Shown here: one piece after another, positions 6,354-11,504 of the stretch
How positions within the stretch are numbered: position 1 is the stretch's first letter
Layout: every line of letters begins with the position of its first letter
Source: CBDULQ01 sp965368115
GTDB taxonomy: Bacteria; Pseudomonadota; Gammaproteobacteria; SZUA-229
Assembly: GCA_965368115.1 (NCBI GenBank)
Contig: CBDULQ010000057.1
Location: 1 to 16,598 of the forward strand
DNA: 16,598 nt
Reading direction: 5' to 3'
The notes under the pieces: model-generated
Database searches by the model: none
Seen by the model: the letters and a program-made list of their open reading frames with translations, nothing else
What the model was told of the DNA's origin: nothing
Program-made: the position numbers and the translations under genes

Positions 6354-6659
6354 TCACGCGGTGATAATGTACCCGTTCATGATCATGCCCATAAAAGCCG
6401 ACGCGATGATTGCCGACCAGATCAGGTGTATGGCTTCTGTGGTATGGCTGAGGTTTTTTCGGTATTTCTTAATTACGTAGACCGCGCAGACTATAGGATG
6501 AACCCATATCAGCAAGGTTAGGCTGGCGAAGTAGAAGGGTATGGCCAGGGCGAACAGGCTGATGAAGGGTTGGGGCCAGCGTTGGAAGAAGGCCAGAAAG
6601 CCGATGATGGCGAGTGTTCCCCAGACGAGATAGACGAGACTCAGGTTGCGTTTTCTCAT
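6354..6659 (-). CDS. Small three-helix membrane protein, unknown
   Basis: This 101-aa protein has a basic N-terminus (MRKRN) and about three membrane-spanning segments, near residues 7-25, 32-62 (long, possibly two) and 79-99. A cytoplasmic-looking linker with KKYRKNLSHTTEAIH separates the last two. I recognise no family. Its ATG lies 2 bp after the stop of the DUF4386 gene, so it is the last gene of a tightly packed three-gene minus-strand operon (lipoprotein, DUF4386, this). That spacing is the best evidence that it is real. Confidence 0.7.
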   Translation of the reverse strand: MRKRNLSLVYLVWGTLAIIGFLAFFQRWPQPFISLFALAIPFYFASLTLLIWVHPIVCAVYVIKKYRKNLSHTTEAIHLIWSAIIASAFMGMIMNGYIITA

Positions 6660-6661
6660 GT

Positions 6662-7348
6662 TTATACGGGTCCTGCCGTTGATGAAACCGTTCTGAACCC
6701 CCGCGCGATGAGATAAATCGCCAGCGTAATCTCAAACAGTGCGGTGGGCATATTCAATGCAAAATAGGTCACGCTGACCATCTCGATCTGCTTGAGCATG
6801 TAGAGCAGGGTGGCAACCAGGGTCAATGCCATCGCAGCCAGTCCCCAATACGACAGCCAGCGCGGAATCAGTCCGGTGGTCAAAAAGGCTTTGTACAGAA
6901 ACAGACCGCCGATGGTCCAGGGCAGCACCATGCCGATGTGATTGAAGCCGTCTCGCGTTATACGAAGAAACGCGCCCATCATTTCAACTGACGCACGATG
7001 GTTTGCATCCGCCTGCGCATACTGGTTGCCTAAAGGAATAAACAGCAACAGCGTCACAATGCCGATGAACAGAAACCCCGCGCCAATGAGGCGGAATGCC
7101 ATGTAGGCGAGGGCGTTTCTATCACTATCCATTTTGACGATCGGGTAGGTGATGACTGCAATAGCGACGTAAACAACGGCCATGGACGCCTGAAAGAATA
7201 CTCCCACCAGTATCTCCGACTCAATGGACTGCAGCTGGCTTAAATAATCCGCTTCTTCGATCGGCAGTACCGAACTGAACACGCCGCAGATGAAGCCGGC
7301 GATCAATAACAGGCCGAAGGTCATGGCGGTTTTGCGATTGATTTCCAT
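6662..7348 (-). CDS. DUF4386-family membrane protein
   Basis: This 228-aa protein fits the DUF4386 family. It starts MEINRKTAMTFGLLLIAGFI, as many relatives do, and carries about six membrane segments, with the characteristic central ALAYMAFRLIGAGFLFIG and the later LPWTIGGLFLYKAFLTTGLIP-type region around residues 145-170 (LIPRWLSYWGLAA). The function of the family is unknown. I chose the ATG at 7348, preceded by AGGAAA on its own strand. A second candidate ATG at 7363 overlaps the upstream lipoprotein stop in an ATGA arrangement and would add five residues (MRKQA). Either way it is coupled to the lipoprotein gene. The gene downstream starts 2 bp after its stop. Confidence 0.85.
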   Translation of the reverse strand: MEINRKTAMTFGLLLIAGFICGVFSSVLPIEEADYLSQLQSIESEILVGVFFQASMAVVYVAIAVITYPIVKMDSDRNALAYMAFRLIGAGFLFIGIVTLLLFIPLGNQYAQADANHRASVEMMGAFLRITRDGFNHIGMVLPWTIGGLFLYKAFLTTGLIPRWLSYWGLAAMALTLVATLLYMLKQIEMVSVTYFALNMPTALFEITLAIYLIARGFRTVSSTAGPV

Positions 7349-7359
7349 AGCCTGTTTCC

Positions 7360-7563
7360 TCATTGGTCCAGCACCTCTTCGCGTTCGCGTCGGTATTCGT
7401 CGTAGGACTTCTCCACCTCCTTGAGGCACTCTTCGTAGCGCGGCGAGGGTTCCTTGCGGCATTCATTGCGATGATTGATGCGCATGTTGTCGTAGACGGC
7501 GCTGTTACTGCAGGCAGCCAGTGTCGGCAGCAACAGGGTTAATAGGCTTAGCTGTTTATTCAT
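7360..7563 (-). CDS. Small predicted lipoprotein
   Basis: This 67-aa protein begins MNKQLSLLTLLLPTLAAC, a lipoprotein signal peptide with lipobox LAAC and C18 as the lipidated residue. The mature part is short and strongly charged, with NECRKEPSPRYEECLKEV giving a second cysteine pair (C35 and C46), then a Glu/Arg-rich helix (EKSYDEYRREREE). An open frame extends upstream to 7686 but the extra residues look like non-coding translation, and the lipoprotein signal fixes the start at 7563. It is probably anchored in the outer or inner membrane facing the periplasm. It is the first gene of the operon with the DUF4386 and three-helix proteins, and overlaps or abuts the former. Function unknown. 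Confidence 0.8.
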   Translation of the reverse strand: MNKQLSLLTLLLPTLAACSNSAVYDNMRINHRNECRKEPSPRYEECLKEVEKSYDEYRREREEVLDQ

Positions 7564-7642
7564 ACATCCTGCTTTCAGTGTTTTTCCGCGTCGCTGGAAT
7601 CGACCGTCGGGGCCGAAATCCTCTCGATGCCCCCGGCGAAGG

Positions 7643-7671
7643 TTGACATAATTATTGTAAAACGATAATTT
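7643..7671 (+). promoter_or_regulatory. Promoter with palindromic spacer upstream of DUF2975-xre
   Basis: A consensus -35, TTGACA (7643-7648), is followed 17 bp later by TAATTT (7666-7671) as a moderate -10. The spacer holds a near-perfect palindrome: AATTATTGT (7650-7658) and ACGATAATT (7662-7670), matching at 8 of 9 pairs. It is a good operator candidate for the small XRE regulator two genes downstream. It could also affect the lipoprotein operon that starts divergently at 7563. The elements are seen directly; the regulator assignment is inferred. Confidence 0.65.
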
Positions 7672-7705
7672 ATTACCATAAAACATTTAAGTCAAGGTCA
7701 CCCAC

Positions 7706-8227
7706 ATGACTCGATATTTCTCCCTGCTGATCGCCTGGGGCTGTCTGGCGGTGCTGATTGTGCTGCCGCTGACGGGCTTGTATTTCCTTATCGATATCGA
7801 TACCTTCGCGGCCATGGTCAGGCCCGAAATGAAGCTGCCGATCCAGTGGCAGACCGTCACCGATGGCCAATGGTACGCCTTCTGGTTGCTGTCCATGGTT
7901 TACATCGCCATTGGTCTGGCCGGCTTTTATTATCTGCGCCGGGCATTCGTCAACTTTGCCCGGGGCGAGTTTTTCAATCTGAACAACAGTCGTGATTTGA
8001 GACTGTTTTCCATCTTCCTGTTCATCCAGGCGCTGACCCGGCCACTGCACTTCACCCTGTCCAGCCTGTTGTTGTCCTGGAATCATCCTCCGGGGGAGAA
8101 AATGCTCTCCATCTCACTGGGCAGCGGCGAAATCGAAGTGGTCGCACTGGCCATGCTGTTGTGGGTGGTGAGTGATCTGCTGGTCAAGGCCAGCAAACTG
8201 GAACACGAAAACCGACAGTTTATTTAG
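7706..8227 (+). CDS. DUF2975-family membrane protein
   Basis: This 173-aa membrane protein belongs by appearance to DUF2975: four helices at about residues 5-29, 57-78, 98-122 and 143-161, with the typical cytoplasmic motif FARGEFFNLNNSRDLRLF between helices two and three. The long non-membrane segment at 30-55 is probably periplasmic. In many bacteria DUF2975 proteins are encoded directly before a small YozG-like XRE regulator, as here (9 bp downstream). This suggests a membrane sensor or anti-regulator working with that DNA-binding protein, although the mechanism is not established. AAGG about 8 nt before the ATG serves as ribosome binding site. Expression likely starts from the promoter at 7643-7671. 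Confidence 0.88.
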   Translation: MTRYFSLLIAWGCLAVLIVLPLTGLYFLIDIDTFAAMVRPEMKLPIQWQTVTDGQWYAFWLLSMVYIAIGLAGFYYLRRAFVNFARGEFFNLNNSRDLRLFSIFLFIQALTRPLHFTLSSLLLSWNHPPGEKMLSISLGSGEIEVVALAMLLWVVSDLLVKASKLEHENRQFI

Positions 8228-8236
8228 GATCACGTC

Positions 8237-8473
8237 ATGCCGATTGTTGTGAATCTGGATGTCATGCTGGCGAAACGAAAAATTCGCGGTAAGAAATTGG
8301 CTCGGGCCGTGGGTATTACCGAACAGAACCTGTCGCTGTTACGCACGGGCAAAGTTAAAGGTGTGCGCTTTGCGACGCTGGAACGCATTTGCGAGGTACT
8401 GGCGTGTCAGCCGGGGGATATTCTGGAATTTGTCGATGATGGCGAAAACGGTAAAGCCTCAGCAGACGATTGA
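8237..8473 (+). CDS. Small XRE-family (YozG-like) transcriptional regulator
   Basis: This 78-aa protein is essentially one Cro/CI-type helix-turn-helix. It opens MPIVVNLDVMLAKRKI and continues KKLARAVGITEQNLSLLRTGKVKGVRFATLERICEVLACQPGDIL, read as the recognition helix ITEQNLSLLRTGK and the stabilising helix LERICEVLACQPGDI. The tail (EFVDDGENGKASADD) is acidic. It matches the YozG type that partners DUF2975 proteins. AGGA at 8227-8230, overlapping the stop of the upstream gene, gives a good ribosome binding site. It probably binds the palindrome at 7650-7670 and controls its own operon. C397-type redox switches are absent; the single cysteine-containing motif is the common EVLACQPGD of the fold. 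Confidence 0.9.
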   Translation: MPIVVNLDVMLAKRKIRGKKLARAVGITEQNLSLLRTGKVKGVRFATLERICEVLACQPGDILEFVDDGENGKASADD

Positions 8474-8507
8474 AACATCGCTGATGATTTATCGGCAACG
8501 AATAAAA

Positions 8508-8555
8508 GGATCAAACTCGATCGATGGGCATAGTTATTCCGATCGAGTCTGATCC
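8508..8555 (-). terminator. Long-stem intrinsic terminator of the CTERM gene
   Basis: The arms GGATCAAACTCGATCG (8508-8523) and CGATCGAGTCTGATCC (8540-8555) pair over 16 positions with one non-Watson-Crick pair, which becomes a G-U wobble in minus-strand RNA. On the minus strand the stem is followed directly by TTTTATT. It sits 28 bp after the stop of the minus-strand VPLPA-CTERM gene and also faces the convergent XRE gene. Confidence 0.75.
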
Positions 8556-8583
8556 TGCTGGTCTGTTTATATCTGAATAAAGA

Positions 8584-9270
8584 TCAGGACGCGGGGCGTC
8601 TTCTGGCCACGCCGAAGAGTCCTGCCACACCTGACAACAGCAGCCAGACTGCACCGGGCAGCGGAACAGGCGAGGGCGGAAGATTGCCGGCGCTGTTGGA
8701 GATGTGCAGGGTATAATTCGATCCTGTAGGAATACCGGCCGGATTGGCATTACCGCCAACCACAGCATAGTAAAGCCCGTCCATTGTGATCTGGTGACTG
8801 ATAAAGCTGTCGTAAGAGTAATAGCCGGAATTGTAAAAGCTGTTTTGCGAACCGGTATCTCTTCTTGCATCGTCATTCGAAGCGATCAGGTTAAAGGATG
8901 AATCATACAGTTCCAGCCAGGAATCGAAACTCCCGCCGAAATCAATCCCGTAGTCGATATCAAGATACAGGCTGCCCTGTGTCGCCTGAAACAAGAAATA
9001 ATCGGGGGTGGTGTCGCCGGCACCAAGAATACTGGCATGTTCCATTGTGGTTGAAATGTTGGTGGTTGAATAGGTGCTGTTGATGAAAGCGTCGATATCC
9101 GAATCATACTTCACGGTAAACGCTGCATCGTCAATAAATTGAGCTTGTGAAAAACTGTCGTTGGGCGCCTGTGTTTCAGTAATGTATGCCGCCGAGACAA
9201 GATTTGACGCACACAGTCCGGTTACGATAACGGCATTGCATAAAACGGTTTTTAACAATTTGTTATACAT
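8584..9270 (-). CDS. VPLPA/PEP-CTERM exported protein, DVUA0089-like domain
   Basis: This 228-aa protein has an N-terminal signal peptide (about 1-28, ending LVSAA) and a C-terminal exosortase sorting tail at 202-226: the VPLPGAVWLLLSG motif, a hydrophobic helix and the basic cluster RRR. The middle resembles the DVUA0089-type (pre-peptidase-like beta) domain, with APNDSFSQAQFI at the start, DYFLFQATQGSLYLDID at 90-106, SFDSWLELYDSSFNLIASNDD at 114-134 (two strands and an acidic turn) and YTLHIS near the end. Such proteins are delivered to the cell surface or exopolysaccharide by exosortase (EpsH/XrtA), which must be elsewhere. AGGAG with 8-nt spacing precedes the start. A -24/-12-like promoter lies at 9312-9326 and a terminator at 8508-8555, so it is monocistronic. 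Confidence 0.9.
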   Translation of the reverse strand: MYNKLLKTVLCNAVIVTGLCASNLVSAAYITETQAPNDSFSQAQFIDDAAFTVKYDSDIDAFINSTYSTTNISTTMEHASILGAGDTTPDYFLFQATQGSLYLDIDYGIDFGGSFDSWLELYDSSFNLIASNDDARRDTGSQNSFYNSGYYSYDSFISHQITMDGLYYAVVGGNANPAGIPTGSNYTLHISNSAGNLPPSPVPLPGAVWLLLSGVAGLFGVARRRPAS

Positions 9271-9311
9271 CTGATTTTCTCCTGATTTAAATATGGATCT
9301 CCGCCGACTTG

Positions 9312-9326
9312 AGCAACATCTATGCC
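9312..9326 (-). promoter_or_regulatory. Candidate sigma-54 (-24/-12) promoter of CTERM gene 1
   Basis: Read on the minus strand, positions 9327-9312 give AGGCATAGATGTTGCT: GG, ten bases, GC, with GGCA and TTGC both matching the sigma-54 consensus TGGCACG-N4-TTGCW. The predicted transcript start, about 12 nt further on, lies near 9301, leaving a 31-nt leader that contains AGGAG. A matching element precedes the second CTERM gene. Motif seen directly; sigma-54 use is inferred. Confidence 0.6.
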
Positions 9327-9523
9327 TGCGGGTTGATCATACTGTTCAGGTGGATGGAATCTGTGACTCTTCGCTCGCTTTATCTGAAGAAAGAGCCCGA
9401 TGTTTGAAAAGCGTGAATTCGGTGGAAAACTTTTGACGATAGCGTAAAAAATATCGACAGCTTAGGGTGGAAACCAGTCTATGGTCAGGTGCGTTCAAGA
9501 TTAATTTTGTCGTCTGTGTTTTA

Positions 9524-9550
9524 TGGATTACCGCTTCTGCAGGAATGACG
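9524..9550. repeat. Degenerate dispersed intergenic repeat
   Basis: On the minus strand this reads CGTCATTCCTGCAGAAGCGG followed by TAATCCA, a decayed version of a hairpin repeat with CGTCATTCC at one end and GGAATCCA-like sequence at the other that is widespread in proteobacterial genomes. Internal pairing is now imperfect. Recognised from memory; copy number in this genome cannot be judged from one window. Confidence 0.35.
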
Positions 9551-9606
9551 ACCAAGAGGTAGTTTCTTGATGGATTTGTTACTCATTTTGAGAACTGGAT
9601 TCCTGA

Positions 9607-10008
9607 TTATTTTATGCCAATCATCGAACGAACCATGCTCATAACGGATGCCTGTTTTTTCTTGCGCTTGTGAGGCGCAGGGTGATCGTGAAGGTACTGG
9701 GCGATGGTACGAGAATCGATATCGACAATCGACGCCATGTATTCCGTCGGGCAGTTAAAGTCTTTTGGAAACAAATTCACGCGACCGTATTTTTCGTATA
9801 GTTCTTCTTTCGCGTGTTCCATGTACTGATAGGCCAGTTCGATGGAGTTGATGGCCGCACTCTGATTCTTAAGGGCCGGGTTGGCTCGAATGCCCAGATA
9901 GATCTCGTGATCTCTGAGCTCTTTCTGGTGCACTTTGAAGAACTCACTGGTGAGTTTGTCGGGCTCGAGGAACTCGATGTTGATCCTGAAATAATGCGCG
10001 TTTTCCAT
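9607..10008 (-). CDS. Hypothetical cytosolic protein (133 aa)
   Basis: This 133-aa soluble protein shows no signal peptide or membrane segment. The N-terminal half is mixed alpha/beta with many charges (HYFRINIEFLEPDKL, then FFKVHQKELRDHEIYLGI). The middle is a helix with INSIELAYQYMEHAKEELYEKYGR, read as two halves; then FNCPTEYMASIVDIDSRTIAQYLHDH, and a strongly basic tail (HKRKKKQASVMSMVRSMIGIK). I do not recognise a family. The start is supported by AGGTG 5 nt upstream on the minus strand. It stands alone between the two CTERM genes. An inverted repeat CAATAAT/ATTATTG (10055-10075) about 50 bp upstream of the start could be an operator. Coding character looks genuine over its full length. 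Confidence 0.7.
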   Translation of the reverse strand: MENAHYFRINIEFLEPDKLTSEFFKVHQKELRDHEIYLGIRANPALKNQSAAINSIELAYQYMEHAKEELYEKYGRVNLFPKDFNCPTEYMASIVDIDSRTIAQYLHDHPAPHKRKKKQASVMSMVRSMIGIK

Positions 10009-10412
10009 GGCAACACCTGTGACTGTATTGTCGATTCAACTGATCTGATATTACCAATAATAGCAGCGATTATTGTTCCGGAATTGTGACAGTCTGTTGA
10101 TATGTGGACAATAATGAAAGAAATTCATGATATTCAGATGAATAGGGAAAATAAACCATATATTTCGGTTGCGTTAATACTCGATAAACGACCGAATGGG
10201 ATAAGCCTTAAACGCCCGTGCTATCGCGGTTTCGCGCCTACGACTCTAATGGTTGTTAACCGCCGTAGCGCAGCCTGGCACGCCGTAGCCGTATCCGCCA
10301 TCTAAATTTGCCTACAGGGTCAGGTTTTCGTTTTATGGATTTATCTAAAAAAAAAAGCAAAGCGTTACATACGATTGTATTTAACACATCACATCCATTG
10401 ACCAATCAACAA

Positions 10413-10476
10413 AGTGTAAAGAAATCATGACTATTGGCTGGCCAGAATTAGCGTGTTTTATGAAATTCTTTACACT
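10413..10476. promoter_or_regulatory. Spaced 11-bp inverted repeat, possible activator sites
   Basis: AGTGTAAAGAA (10413-10423) and its exact inverse TTCTTTACACT (10466-10476) are 42 bp apart. They lie about 60-125 bp upstream of the -24/-12-like promoter, the usual range for enhancer sites of a sigma-54 activator. The repeat is seen directly; a PrsR-type activator binding it is a guess. Confidence 0.4.
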
Positions 10477-10536
10477 CTAAAATTATGCTCGATTGCACAC
10501 CCCGACATCACGATGTCTGGACGACTCCAGGCCATT

Positions 10537-10551
10537 CGGCATGGAAATTGC
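10537..10551 (+). promoter_or_regulatory. Candidate sigma-54 (-24/-12) promoter of CTERM gene 2
   Basis: CGGCATGGAAATTGC carries GG (10538-10539), exactly ten bases, then GC (10550-10551), with GGCA and TTGC as in the sigma-54 consensus. The predicted transcript start is near 10563, giving a leader of about 66 nt before the GTG start. The element resembles that of CTERM gene 1 (GGCAT at -24 and TTGC at -12 in both). Sigma-54 use is inferred. Confidence 0.6.
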
Positions 10552-10628
10552 GATAAATTTTAAGAATGCCTCTGATGTCGCAATGACAATCGCCCCACTA
10601 AAAAATCAATATAAAAAGGAACTGACAG

Positions 10629-11408
10629 GTGACCCGGATCAAAATGAATAAGAACGCATTATGTATTTTCGCAATCTGTTCCATGCCTGCTGCTGCTCAT
10701 GCGGAACTTCTAACATTTGATTTTACCGGCCGCCTTATCGTTGCGACCGCTTACGACACCATCATCACTAATTACAATCAGACCTACACACCCATTTCCG
10801 CCTCGTTGACATACAACACCCAAACCGGAATCGGCGACAGCAATCTGTCCATCTCTATGGACGGTAGCGATTTCTTCAATCTGCCCCTCGACTTTCACGA
10901 TATCAGTATGTCGAGAATCGATGGCACCAATCTCATTGAAGGCCAGGTGCTGGTGGATTTTGGAACAAACCTGAATATGCCCATGCATATCGAGTGGGAT
11001 GCGACCGGTTTGTTCAACGCCATCGATTATGGTTTGCAGGTGGGCGATAAACTCAGCGGCACCAACCTGTATCGGGACTATAATAATGACGGTATCTGGG
11101 ATGCCAGTGAACTGGTCGCTGATATCGGTAGTGCGACACCCTATTCAGATATTCTACAGACGAGTCACCCTTACTACGATCCTTCATGGGAGCAGGGGCC
11201 GGCACCGATGGCGGCAACATCCGGCAGTCTCGGCCTTGATGCAAGTACGCCGTTTGAAGGCGTTCGCGGATTCATCGATATCGGTAGCGGCAACAGCATG
11301 TATGTCACCTCCGTTTCTGCGGTACCGGTTCCCGCTGCAGTGTGGCTGTTCGGTTCAGGCTTGCTGGGTCTGGCTGCATTTGCAAAACGCAAAAGAACTG
11401 ATCGATAG
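10629..11408 (+). CDS. VPLPA/PEP-CTERM exported protein with calcium-loop motif
   Basis: This 259-aa protein has a signal peptide ending AAAHA (about residue 25) and a C-terminal sorting tail at 232-257: VPVPAAVWLFGSGLLGL, then a hydrophobic run and KRKR. The body is rich in Asp, Asn, Ser and Gly and predicted beta strands, typical of secreted exosortase substrates. DYNNDGIWDASE at 150-161 fits the D-x-N-x-D-G-x-x-D-x-x-E calcium-binding loop seen in dockerins and EF hands, as a single copy. The GTG at 10629 is chosen because AAGGA at 10616-10620 lies 8 nt before it. An ATG at 10644, with AGGTGA 11 nt upstream, is an equally reasonable start and also leaves a complete signal peptide. The body matches no family I can name. 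Confidence 0.88.
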   Translation: MTRIKMNKNALCIFAICSMPAAAHAELLTFDFTGRLIVATAYDTIITNYNQTYTPISASLTYNTQTGIGDSNLSISMDGSDFFNLPLDFHDISMSRIDGTNLIEGQVLVDFGTNLNMPMHIEWDATGLFNAIDYGLQVGDKLSGTNLYRDYNNDGIWDASELVADIGSATPYSDILQTSHPYYDPSWEQGPAPMAATSGSLGLDASTPFEGVRGFIDIGSGNSMYVTSVSAVPVPAAVWLFGSGLLGLAAFAKRKRTDR

Positions 11409-11504
11409 CCAGGCAGAAACGTAAAAAGGGAAAGCAGGGAAAATTGAAACCGGTCGAGCAACGGACTGCTGAGAAATCATTCTTCTATCGCCTTTTTTTA
11501 GTCT

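Larger units (their letters stand above)
9271..9606. other. Intergenic region upstream of the first CTERM gene
   Basis: No gene is supported in this 336-bp gap. It holds the -24/-12-like promoter of the minus-strand CTERM gene and a plus-strand AGCGTAAAAAA at 9441-9451, reminiscent of the AGTGTAAAGAA arms in front of the second CTERM gene. It also holds a degenerate dispersed repeat at 9524-9550. A 69-aa open frame at 9346-9555 is explained by that repeat and is not called. Confidence 0.5.
10009..10628. other. 620-bp intergenic region with several structured elements
   Basis: No convincing gene is present; the 67-aa frame at 10102-10305 lacks a ribosome binding site and protein-like composition. 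From left to right the region holds the CAATAAT/ATTATTG dyad (10055-10075), a GC-rich patch with direct repeats (about 10200-10310), a long-spaced inverted repeat (10413-10476), two short hairpins (GACATC/GATGTC at 10504-10517 and CTGGA/TCCAG at 10517-10530), and a -24/-12-like promoter (10537-10551) for the downstream CTERM gene. Confidence 0.5.

Noticed and set aside
7564..7686. N-terminal extension of the small lipoprotein to an ATG at 7686
   Set aside because: The extension would bury the lipoprotein signal peptide at residue 42 and overlaps the divergent promoter region.
9346..9555. 69-aa minus-strand open frame beginning MVVIPAEAVIHK
   Set aside because: Its start is the translation of a dispersed hairpin repeat, a common source of false genes, and the rest overlaps the upstream region of CTERM gene 1.
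10270..10290. TGGCACGCCGTAGC as a possible sigma-54 promoter
   Set aside because: The GG to GC spacing is 9 rather than 10, the TTGC element is missing, and it lies far from the next gene.
10102..10305. 67-aa plus-strand open frame
   Set aside because: There is no ribosome binding site, the composition looks random, and it runs across the GC-rich repeat-like patch.
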